The notes beneath the pieces are model-generated. The model was given only the letters and a program-made list of their open reading frames with translations, was not told the DNA's origin and ran no database searches. This document shows, piece by piece, positions 7,265-13,908 of a DNA stretch of 13,908 bases. A program made the position numbers and the translations under genes. The DNA is from Prolixibacteraceae bacterium (lineage in GTDB: Bacteria; Bacteroidota; Bacteroidia; Bacteroidales; Prolixibacteraceae): NCBI GenBank assembly GCA_027858145.1, contig JAQIDF010000154.1, forward strand, positions 1 to 13,908, written 5' to 3'. Numbering within the stretch: the first letter of the stretch is position 1; the number at the start of each line of letters is the position of its first letter.

Positions 7265-8425
7265 CTATTTCATAACCGTAAAATCAATAATATCATCTTT
7301 ATCAATAACATCTTCACTTAAAATAATCAACCGTTCTATCACATTTCTGAACTCTCTGATGTTACCTGTCCAATTGATTTTCTTCAATTCTTCAATAGCA
7401 TCACCTGATATTTCCTTCGGCTGGATACCATATTCACCACAAATCTGTTCAATGAAATAATTGGCCAGAATGGGGATATCTTCCAAACGATCGTTTAACC
7501 GCGGGACATTTAAAATGATTACACTTATCCGGTGAAACAGATCCTCCCTGAAATTTTTCTTTTCAATCTCTTTATGTAAATTTTTATTAGTTGCAGCAAT
7601 AACCCGCACATCAACATTAATTTGCTTATCGCCACCTACACGAGTGATAACATTTTCCTGCAATGCACGCAACACTTTAGCTTGTGCCGAGAGGCTCATA
7701 TCGCCAATTTCGTCGAGAAAAAGTGTACCGCCCTCTGCTTGTTCAAACTTTCCTTTGCGCTGTTTCATAGCCGACGTAAAAGCGCCTTTCTCGTGACCAA
7801 AAAGCTCACTTTCTATTAGTTCCGACGGAATGGCTGCACAGTTCACCTCAACAAAAGGCCCTTGCGAGCGACTACTCAAATCGTGTAAACGGCGGGCAAA
7901 AAGTTCTTTACCAGTACCATTTTTACCGGTTATCAATACCTTGGCATCAGTTGGCGCAACTTTGTCAGTTATATCGATAACACGTTTTATGGCTTCCGAT
8001 TCACCAATAATTTCGTATTTTTTGCTTACTTTTTTACGTAGCGTCTTTGTTTCGGTAACCAAACTCGATTTATCCATTGCATTGCGGATGGTAATTAACA
8101 AGCGGTTTAAATCGAGCGGTTTTTCAATAAAATCGTACGCTCCCTTCTTTATAGCTTCAACAGCCGTGTCGATATTCCCATGACCGCTGATCATCACAAC
8201 CGAGGTGTCGGGATGCACTTCAATCAACCTGGGCAAAAGCTCTATTCCATCCATATCGGGCATTTTGATGTCACACAAAATAACATCAAACTCATTACCC
8301 TTTATAATTTCCAACGCTTTATCGGCATTTTCGGCAAGTTCTACATCGTACTTTTCATATTCCAGAATATCCTTCAAAGTATTCCTGATAGCACGCTCAT
8401 CGTCAACAACTAATATTTTTGGCAT
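7265..8425 (-). CDS. NtrC-type response regulator (receiver + AAA+) without DNA-binding domain
   Basis: The 386-residue protein has an N-terminal receiver domain (D8, D9, phospho-acceptor D52 in CDIKMPDMDG, S80, K102), then a sigma-54-activator-type AAA+ domain. The ATPase shows Walker A GKNGTGKE at 167-174, Walker B GGTLFLDEIGDM at 232-243, FREDLFHRI at 292-300 carrying the likely arginine finger, and the sensor II region WTGNIREFRN at 352-361. Two features depart from classic activators. The sigma-54-contacting loop reads GAFTSA (214-219) rather than GAFTGA. The protein also ends about 25 residues after sensor II, so the Fis-type helix-turn-helix is absent. I start at MPKILVVDDE (ATG at 8425), the standard receiver beginning; an in-frame ATG at 8452 would add nine unlikely residues. 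No kinase gene is adjacent. It may act from solution like other activators without DNA-binding domains, or serve another ATPase role. Confidence 0.9.
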   Translation of the reverse strand: MPKILVVDDERAIRNTLKDILEYEKYDVELAENADKALEIIKGNEFDVILCDIKMPDMDGIELLPRLIEVHPDTSVVMISGHGNIDTAVEAIKKGAYDFIEKPLDLNRLLITIRNAMDKSSLVTETKTLRKKVSKKYEIIGESEAIKRVIDITDKVAPTDAKVLITGKNGTGKELFARRLHDLSSRSQGPFVEVNCAAIPSELIESELFGHEKGAFTSAMKQRKGKFEQAEGGTLFLDEIGDMSLSAQAKVLRALQENVITRVGGDKQINVDVRVIAATNKNLHKEIEKKNFREDLFHRISVIILNVPRLNDRLEDIPILANYFIEQICGEYGIQPKEISGDAIEELKKINWTGNIREFRNVIERLIILSEDVIDKDDIIDFTVMK

Positions 8426-8491
8426 AATAAAATATAACGGTTTAAAAATCAATTTATACTAAAAATAGTTATTTAAGTAAATGAAATGCAC

Positions 8492-8499
8492 TATTTTTG
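8492..8499 (+). promoter_or_regulatory. -7 box (TATTTTTG) of the aminopeptidase gene
   Basis: This perfect TAnnTTTG element ends 20 bases before the ATG at 8520, giving a predicted leader of about 15 bases. No TTTG or TTG is seen at the usual -33 distance. On the other strand, a one-mismatch version (TATTTTTA, 8467-8460) could serve the divergent regulator gene. Both are sequence matches only. Confidence 0.4.
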
Positions 8500-8519
8500 A
8501 ATTTTAAAGATAGCAGAAT

Positions 8520-9908
8520 ATGTTTACAACACAATTGTATATACAACGTCGCGAGGAGCTAAAATCAAAAATGGAAAATGGTTTGATTCTTTTTCTGGGT
8601 AACGAAGAGTCGCCCATGAACTATACCGACAATCCATACCCGTTCAGGCAACACAGCTCATTTTTATATTATTTTGGTGTAGACCGCCCTTCGGTTGTAG
8701 CAATTATTGACCTTGATAATGGTACCGAAACCATATTTGGCGATGAGCTCACCTTAGATGAAGTTGTGTGGATGGGTAATCAAACATCATTAAAAGAAGA
8801 AGCAGAGAAAGTCGGCATTTACGATGTTCTTCCAACCGTTAAACTATATACTATTTTAAGAGAAGCAATTGCATCAGGAAGAAACATTCACTTTCTGCCT
8901 CCTTATCGTCCTGAAAATAAGATCAAACTGTTGCGCTTACTCAATATCCGCCCCGACCAGTTTGCACTAAAATCGTCAGAAAAATTAGTCAAAGCCGTTA
9001 TATCTCAGCGGGAAATAAAAGACAAAGATGAAATTATTGAAATAGAAAAAGCAGTAAACTGGAGTGTTGACATGCATGTGGAGGCAATAAAACATGCACG
9101 TCCCGGAATGAAAGAATCTGAAGTTTCGGCAAAAGCCACTCAGGTTGTACTTGAAAAACAAGGGCAGCCTTCGTTTCCAATCATAGCAACAATAAGAGGT
9201 GAGATTTTACACAACCATTACCATGGTAACACGCTAAAAAAAGGCCAGCTGTTTTTACTTGATGCCGGAGCTGAAACAACCAGCAGGTATACAGGTGACC
9301 TTACAAGTACCTTCCCGGTTTCAAAACATTTCTCCCGAAAACAAAAAGAAATATACCAGTTGGTGCTGGATGCCCATTATGCTACGGCAAGAATGCTAAA
9401 ACCGGGAATTGAATTCAGGGACGTACATATGGAAGCCGCCAGAATTATTTTTGAAGGATTGAAAGAATTAGGCCTGACCAAAGGAAATACCGAAGAAGCT
9501 ATCTCGCAAGGAGCACACGCACTTTTCTTCCCTACCGGACTGGGGCACATGATGGGACTTGACGTACACGACATGGAAGACCTTGGCGAATTGAATGTCG
9601 GCTACAAATCCGGAGAAGCGAAAAGTTCGCAGTTTGGACTTAAATCATTACGACTTGCTAAAGAACTCATCTCAGGCCATGTACTCACCATTGAACCTGG
9701 TATTTATTTCATTCCTGAATTAATAAAACAATGGAAAGCTGATAAAAAATTTGAGCAGTTTATTAACTATAAAAATCTCAAATCATATATGAACTTTGGT
9801 GGGGTGCGTATTGAACAATGCTACCTCATTACAAAACGAAGCTCAAGGTTGTTGGGTCGCAAAAAACCCATGGAAATTGACGAGATTGAAGCTCTAAGGC
9901 AATACTAA
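8520..9908 (+). CDS. pepP: Xaa-Pro aminopeptidase (peptidase family M24B)
   Basis: The 462-residue protein removes the N-terminal residue from peptides whose second residue is proline, acting in the cytoplasm with a two-metal centre. The N-terminal half (about 1-165) is the creatinase/aminopeptidase-P N-terminal domain. The catalytic half has the M24 pita-bread motifs: metal ligands D248 (LLDAG) and D260 (TGDLT), H343 in TGLGHMMGLDVHD, E392 in IEPGIYF and E432 in GGVRIEQ. H232 and H235 lie in HNHYHG, where aminopeptidase P also has conserved His residues. No signal peptide is visible. The ATG at 8520 has a -7 promoter element just upstream, and the gene is divergent from the NtrC-type regulator and convergent with the S37-type peptidase. 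The family assignment is firm; the gene symbol rests on motif order and length. Confidence 0.93.
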   Translation: MFTTQLYIQRREELKSKMENGLILFLGNEESPMNYTDNPYPFRQHSSFLYYFGVDRPSVVAIIDLDNGTETIFGDELTLDEVVWMGNQTSLKEEAEKVGIYDVLPTVKLYTILREAIASGRNIHFLPPYRPENKIKLLRLLNIRPDQFALKSSEKLVKAVISQREIKDKDEIIEIEKAVNWSVDMHVEAIKHARPGMKESEVSAKATQVVLEKQGQPSFPIIATIRGEILHNHYHGNTLKKGQLFLLDAGAETTSRYTGDLTSTFPVSKHFSRKQKEIYQLVLDAHYATARMLKPGIEFRDVHMEAARIIFEGLKELGLTKGNTEEAISQGAHALFFPTGLGHMMGLDVHDMEDLGELNVGYKSGEAKSSQFGLKSLRLAKELISGHVLTIEPGIYFIPELIKQWKADKKFEQFINYKNLKSYMNFGGVRIEQCYLITKRSSRLLGRKKPMEIDEIEALRQY

Positions 9909-9912
9909 AAAA

Positions 9913-11208
9913 CTATTCCTGTTCAAGAAGAGTTTCAAGCAACTTATATATTTCGGCGCGTTGAGCGTACGACATGTTTTCAATACGCGTGCGATGCGAA
10001 CCATCAGGCTTCACAAACCAAACAGCTTTTGTTTGGGGATTCTCTTCCAATGCTCCGGCTGTCCATGGATCATTCTCTCCATATATCATTATTAAGTTCT
10101 CACCATCCTTCATAATTGTTTTCTCAATAAACTCTGAAGTCTCATTGGAATATTCTATTGGCTCAACCCCACTTAAAAAAACTTTAGGAATATAACCTTC
10201 AGCTGTTTCAATTTCTAAATAATCCTGAAAGGGTTCAGTATCGTAACCATAATAGCCAAACTCCTTTACAGCCTGCACAAAAAAGGCTTTTATAGTCTCT
10301 ATGCCTTCTTTTGAAAAATAATCAGGCCCACTAACCGATAACAGATGGTTAAAAAGCTCTCGGGGAGAAACAGTATCTGCTGGTATTTCCTTACAGTCGC
10401 GCCCCCATTGCCAGAAAGCAAAAGAATATTCCAGCACGGAATAATCAAGGACCTGACCTGTTGGAATTGAATATGAATAATCTTTCGCTTCTGATAAACT
10501 ATCAACAAGCACTTCAATATCATCACGATTTTTCAGGACTGCAAGCTGAAAATCTTCAATTTTCTCGCGGCAACTCTCATTGCCAACGCTTTTCAAAAAA
10601 TTCTGCATCCGTTCATCCTCAACTTCAAAATTAACAGGTCCTACATAAGCTATTGAAATATCCATATCATCGGGATAGAATGCTTTATAGGCAATAGTAT
10701 TCTGACCGCCTTTGCTTATTCCTGTTGCTATCCATTTATTATTAGAATCAAACAATTGCTTTAAATCCTTATAAATAACATGTAAATCGGTGGTAGCATT
10801 TTCAATTGTCAGATAGTCCCAATTGACGTCTTCAGGCATCGACTCCCCAAAATATCGGTGCTCAACAACCACCTGGTTACCTTCAATAATTTTACTCAGT
10901 TCATTAATATATGTTGGTTTCGCCGCATAATTTGCTGTATATCCTTCGGTTACATAAACCACCGGTGACTTTTCATCATAATTGGAAATAAAAACACGTT
11001 GCAAAAAAGTACCTTTCTGTGGATCTTCATGATCAAGATATTGCTTGAACATGACCTCATATGTTGCTTTGAAAAAAGAATGATGCTCAATTTCCTTTAC
11101 AGAAACAATATGTGGCAAATTTTCTAATTTTTGTTTAAAACTAAAATCTTCAGCCTCTAATTGATGTACATTAAAGCTAATTACCAGCAATAGAAATAGT
11201 GTTCTCAT
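9913..11208 (-). CDS. Secreted S37/S28-type serine peptidase (prolyl/tripeptidyl aminopeptidase-like)
   Basis: This 431-residue protein begins with a signal peptide (MRTLFLLLVISF, cleavage probably near residue 19), so it is exported to the periplasm or beyond. It has the alpha/beta-hydrolase peptidase pattern of families S37 and S28: VEHRYFGES at 115-123, nucleophile elbow GISKGG at 163-168 with S165, the acid D380 in YGENDPW, and H405 in DGSHRTR. S37 includes the Streptomyces PS-10 tripeptidyl aminopeptidase; S28 holds prolyl carboxy- and dipeptidyl-peptidases. I favour S37 from size and the HRYFGES / SKGG context, but exact specificity cannot be read from sequence. The gene ends 4 bp from the aminopeptidase P gene on the other strand. 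No perfect -7 box was found upstream. Release of short peptides outside the cell followed by cytoplasmic PepP cleavage is a plausible pathway, but inferred. Confidence 0.85.
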   Translation of the reverse strand: MRTLFLLLVISFNVHQLEAEDFSFKQKLENLPHIVSVKEIEHHSFFKATYEVMFKQYLDHEDPQKGTFLQRVFISNYDEKSPVVYVTEGYTANYAAKPTYINELSKIIEGNQVVVEHRYFGESMPEDVNWDYLTIENATTDLHVIYKDLKQLFDSNNKWIATGISKGGQNTIAYKAFYPDDMDISIAYVGPVNFEVEDERMQNFLKSVGNESCREKIEDFQLAVLKNRDDIEVLVDSLSEAKDYSYSIPTGQVLDYSVLEYSFAFWQWGRDCKEIPADTVSPRELFNHLLSVSGPDYFSKEGIETIKAFFVQAVKEFGYYGYDTEPFQDYLEIETAEGYIPKVFLSGVEPIEYSNETSEFIEKTIMKDGENLIMIYGENDPWTAGALEENPQTKAVWFVKPDGSHRTRIENMSYAQRAEIYKLLETLLEQE

Positions 11209-11493
11209 TTATCTTCCTGTTAAAAACACAATAAATATAAAATATTCTTTGGCAATAAAAAAGGACTATTCACAACCTATACTAAAATGCAAAACCTAAA
11301 TAAATGTAATTAAAACTCAACCAAACAAGAAATCACAATACCCGGTTTTTATACTTTTTATCAAGTTTTATTATATATAATATAGAAATCTCATTCCTGT
11401 TATAAAAAAAATTCTTAATTTAGAAGACATTAATATCAACATAGAGTATTGGCTCTTTAGATGTAGTAAAGAACCCCTTTATTTGAAATCATT
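11209..11493. promoter_or_regulatory. AT-rich divergent intergenic region
   Basis: This 285-bp spacer separates the secreted peptidase gene from the anchored receiver gene and must hold both promoters. I find no perfect TAnnTTTG box on either strand; the nearest for the rightward gene is TTTATTTG at 11478-11485, just before the ATG. It contains a 14-bp A/T-only palindrome at 11369-11382 and an imperfect inverted repeat at 11451-11475. No convincing open frame or RNA gene was seen. Confidence 0.4.
11451..11475. repeat. Imperfect inverted repeat upstream of the anchored receiver gene
   Basis: GGCTCTTTA (11451-11459) and TAAAGAACC (11467-11475) form 9-base arms with one mismatch around a 7-base spacer. 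The repeat ends 18 bases before the ATG at 11494 and overlaps where a promoter would lie. It could be an operator or a leader hairpin, or chance; there is no T-tract, so it is not a terminator. Confidence 0.3.
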
Positions 11494-11982
11494 ATGCAAA
11501 AAGAAAACAATTCACTGATTTTTGTAGTAGAAGACAACAGAGTATACAACAAGTTGATATCCAGCTATTTAAAATCAAACAAATTTACTAACGTGATGTC
11601 TTTTTATTCAGGTGAAGAGGTTATAAACAACCTTTACCGTAATCCCGACATTATTATTCAGGACTTTTTGCTTGATGATGGAATGAACGGGATTGACGTC
11701 CTAAAAAAGGCAAAAGAGCTTGGAAACGAGGTTGAATTCATTTTTCTCTCAGGGCAGGACAATATCGACATTGCCATTAATACCATGAAGTATGGAGCTT
11801 ACGATTACATTGTGAAAGATCAGATGGCGCTCAAGAAAATGGTAAATAAGATCAACAAAATTCAATCGGTTAATAAATTGGTAAAATCAAACAAAAGGTA
11901 CAAAAACGGTGCTGTTATTTTCTTTTCTATTCTGGCAGTGATTGTACTCATTGTTTTGCTCATTGTTTTCCTTTTTCAATAA
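11494..11982 (+). CDS. Tail-anchored single-domain response regulator (receiver + C-terminal TM helix)
   Basis: The 162-residue protein consists of a CheY-like receiver domain (about 6-125) and a single membrane helix at the very C-terminus. Receiver residues are intact: acidic pair E13-D14, phospho-acceptor D57 in IIIQDFLLDDGMNG, S86 in FLSG, Y105 and K108 in YIVKD. It should therefore be phosphorylatable. A basic linker (about 112-137, ending KSNKRYKNG) precedes a strongly hydrophobic segment at 139-161 made of Val, Ile, Leu and Phe, with only one residue after it. The positive-inside rule puts the receiver in the cytoplasm, held at the inner membrane by its tail. There is no DNA-binding, enzymatic or other output domain. 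The sensor kinase gene lies 145 bp downstream on the same strand, a likely partner. Receiver identity is firm; membrane insertion is a strong prediction; function is unknown. Confidence 0.9.
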   Translation: MQKENNSLIFVVEDNRVYNKLISSYLKSNKFTNVMSFYSGEEVINNLYRNPDIIIQDFLLDDGMNGIDVLKKAKELGNEVEFIFLSGQDNIDIAINTMKYGAYDYIVKDQMALKKMVNKINKIQSVNKLVKSNKRYKNGAVIFFSILAVIVLIVLLIVFLFQ

Positions 11983-12031
11983 TGCAGATTAATTGACTCT
12001 ATTGCCACTTGATAATTCAGTAAAAAAGGAA

Positions 12032-12049
12032 TGCATAATAATTTATGCA
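12032..12049. repeat. Perfect 7-bp inverted repeat between receiver and kinase genes
   Basis: TGCATAA (12032-12038) and TTATGCA (12043-12049) form perfect arms around TAAT. It lies 50 bp after the receiver gene stop and about 80 bp before the kinase start. The stem is AT-rich and not followed by a T-run, so it is a poor terminator candidate; an operator for the kinase gene is possible. Confidence 0.3.
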
Positions 12050-12127
12050 CGTTTCATTAACAAACCCTCTTTTATTGTTTATAATTATTTCTTACCTTTC
12101 ATTCGTATAAAATAACAAGCATAAAAG

Positions 12128-13908
12128 ATGAAATTACTATCACGTTTTATATGGCTAATAGCTGGTATACTTTTACTCGTATTCGTTACCATTACAATCT
12201 ATCAGATCAGGACAGACAACGAGTTCAACACCATAAAACAATCAATTAAAGAGGAATACGATGTTCAGGTTGATAAAATGCTGGCCATTGACCCACACAG
12301 CGTAGGCGATTTTTCATCATATATGGCTGAATTGGCGAACACATCCGCCACAAAAACATTCATGTCATTACCAGAACCCAATATTAGCATTTTACAGGAC
12401 TACCTGTTTGATGACATACTAAGCTATCACAATGTTGATGCAATATGGTTTTACAAACAGGACGGAACACTCTTTCATTTTAAAACAGTTTACGAAATCA
12501 ATCAAAATCAAATGCCCATACCGGCAGATGAACTTAATAATGTTATCACCGGTGATAACCTATTTCCTTTTTACGCTTACTATAACAATATCATTTACTA
12601 CTACCACAGCAAACAAATAGAGAACATTGATGGTGAAAGCGCTTACATCATAATGGCATCAAAGATGGATGACCGCTGGATTGACAAATACATGGCAGCC
12701 ATTAACAACTCCGTTATCAACATTGTACCATCGAGACAGGAACTTGAAGAAATTGAAAGCAAAACGATACGGATCACCCGCGATCTAAATGCTTACGATG
12801 GCACAGCTGCTGCCATATTGAATGTTGAATTACACCTCCCTTTCCTGGAATTATGGGAAAACACAAACAATAACGACAAGTGGATTTTAACAGCTTCATT
12901 ATCTTTTTTCGTCATTTTAATAGTGATATTTCTGGTTTACTGGATAATCATCCCGCTTAGAAAAATATCAGTTTCATTACAAAAAGAAAACACCAGTGAT
13001 ATTAAGCATTTGCTTAAAGGCAAAACCGAAATGAATGAAATTGCCCGGATGATTGCTGATTATCATCAAAAACAAGATGAACTTGAAGCCAGTGAAAGCG
13101 TTAAAAGGCACATCTTTGATCAAGCCCAGGTGGGTATCCTAATTGCCGATAATAATTCAGGCATTATAAATACAACAAACCCATATGCGTGCAGTTTAAT
13201 TGATGCTCCTGAAGAAGCCTTAATAGGAAATGTAGTAGACAATTTTATAAAATCAACAAACACAACACACAAATCGGGTGAAAGCTCCGAGGAGATACTC
13301 CTCAATACAAATAACGAAAGCATTCCGATTCTGTGTACCCACACAAAAATGATGATGAACGGCCAGCCCGTTAATATGAATACGTTTGTTGATTTGAGCG
13401 AAATCAAAAACCTGCGTGACAAGCTACAGGATGAGAAGAAAAAATTAAGCCTTGCCCTTGAAAACTCAGGTATGGTGTTTTGTGAGTACAATTTCAAAAC
13501 CGATGATATTATCATCGACAAAAAATGGGAATTTATAACAGAAGGCCCCTCTCAAAACAAAGGGCGCAATATTATTGACAACGTACTTCAAAGCGACCGG
13601 AAAAACATAATAAAGAAATTTGAAATTATTGATTACGGTAAAAAGGATACACTAGATGTTGAATTCAGGGTGAACCATCCTACACGTGGCATTATTTGGC
13701 TCAGTGTGTCCATTCTTATTACCAAACGCACAACCGATGGTAAACCATTGCACATGATTGGTTTGCTTGAAGACATAACCCAGCGTATCAATATTCAGCA
13801 AGAACTCATAAAAGCCAAAGAAAAAGCCGAAGAATCGGATCGTATGAAGTCGTCGTACCTGGGCAATATGAGTCATAAAATACGTACGCCACTTAACACA
13901 ATCGTTGG
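12128..13908 (+). CDS. Transmembrane sensor histidine kinase with two PAS domains (3' end outside window)
   Basis: From the ATG at 12128 the frame stays open to the window end, giving 593 codons. Membrane helices at about 7-25 and 252-275 flank a periplasmic sensor of about 225 residues; DAIWFYKQDGTLFHF at 104-118 is in the style of CHASE4 or similar folds, but I cannot assign it firmly. A HAMP-like linker (about 276-322) leads to one PAS domain (about 325-425, FDQAQVGILIADNNSGIINTTNP at its start) and a second (about 440-555, ending in MIGLLEDITQR). The HisKA dimerisation helix begins near 570, with phospho-acceptor H583 in NMSHKIRTPLN. The usual residue after this His is Glu or Asp; here it is Lys584. 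Thr587 at +4 is kept. ATPase and any receiver domains lie beyond the window. The anchored receiver encoded just upstream is a plausible partner. The coding call is sure; the sensor class is not. Confidence 0.92.
   Translation, partial: MKLLSRFIWLIAGILLLVFVTITIYQIRTDNEFNTIKQSIKEEYDVQVDKMLAIDPHSVGDFSSYMAELANTSATKTFMSLPEPNISILQDYLFDDILSYHNVDAIWFYKQDGTLFHFKTVYEINQNQMPIPADELNNVITGDNLFPFYAYYNNIIYYYHSKQIENIDGESAYIIMASKMDDRWIDKYMAAINNSVINIVPSRQELEEIESKTIRITRDLNAYDGTAAAILNVELHLPFLELWENTNNNDKWILTASLSFFVILIVIFLVYWIIIPLRKISVSLQKENTSDIKHLLKGKTEMNEIARMIADYHQKQDELEASESVKRHIFDQAQVGILIADNNSGIINTTNPYACSLIDAPEEALIGNVVDNFIKSTNTTHKSGESSEEILLNTNNESIPILCTHTKMMMNGQPVNMNTFVDLSEIKNLRDKLQDEKKKLSLALENSGMVFCEYNFKTDDIIIDKKWEFITEGPSQNKGRNIIDNVLQSDRKNIIKKFEIIDYGKKDTLDVEFRVNHPTRGIIWLSVSILITKRTTDGKPLHMIGLLEDITQRINIQQELIKAKEKAEESDRMKSSYLGNMSHKIRTPLNTIV

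Noticed and set aside
11369..11382. Perfect 14-bp palindrome TATTATATATAATA
   Set aside because: It is made only of A and T in an AT-rich spacer, where such palindromes arise easily by chance.
11449..11466. Possible sigma-54 (-24/-12) promoter before the anchored receiver gene
   Set aside because: TTGGC resembles a -24 element, but the bases at the required -12 distance are GT, not GC. No other intergenic region showed a clear -24/-12 pair.
13120..13521. Open frame of 133 codons on the minus strand
   Set aside because: It is antisense to the PAS domains of the sensor kinase, and its translation resembles no protein I know.

Overview
The window looks like chromosomal DNA of a Bacteroidota (Bacteroidetes) bacterium, probably a Bacteroidales/Marinilabiliales-type marine or sediment lineage. 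This rests on AT-rich sequence, starts without a clear Shine-Dalgarno, perfect Bacteroidetes-type -7 boxes (TAnnTTTG) before several genes, and protein types common in that phylum. I see no RNA genes, CRISPR arrays, insertion sequences or phage genes. The lineage is inference.

Left part (1-7262): two glycan-assembly arms lie head to head around a 132-bp promoter region (4011-4142). The leftward arm encodes a fused methyltransferase/family-2 glycosyltransferase, then a multi-spanning GT-C (GT39/ArnT-like) membrane protein, then a PhzF-family enzyme cut by the window edge. The rightward arm encodes a GtrB/ArnC/DPM1-like polyprenyl-phosphate sugar synthase followed by a second large GT-C-like membrane protein with a periplasmic tail. 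Each arm therefore pairs a cytoplasmic GT2 with a membrane glycosyltransferase, the usual logic for making a lipid-linked sugar and using it on the periplasmic side.

Middle part (7265-11208): a leftward NtrC-type receiver/AAA+ regulator has no C-terminal DNA-binding domain and a GAFTSA loop instead of GAFTGA. Divergent from it is an M24B Xaa-Pro aminopeptidase (PepP). Convergent with PepP, only 4 bp away, is a secreted S37/S28-type prolyl peptidase. The two peptidases could act in series on proline-containing peptides, outside and inside the cell.

Right part (11209-13908): a 285-bp AT-rich spacer precedes a small receiver-domain protein with a C-terminal transmembrane helix, a tail-anchored response regulator with no output domain. 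After another 145 bp comes a transmembrane sensor histidine kinase (periplasmic sensor, two PAS domains, start of HisKA), cut by the window end. Its H-box reads SHKIRTPLN, with Lys in place of the near-invariant acidic residue after the phospho-accepting His. The anchored receiver and this kinase are the most unusual part of the window and may form a membrane-localised signalling pair.
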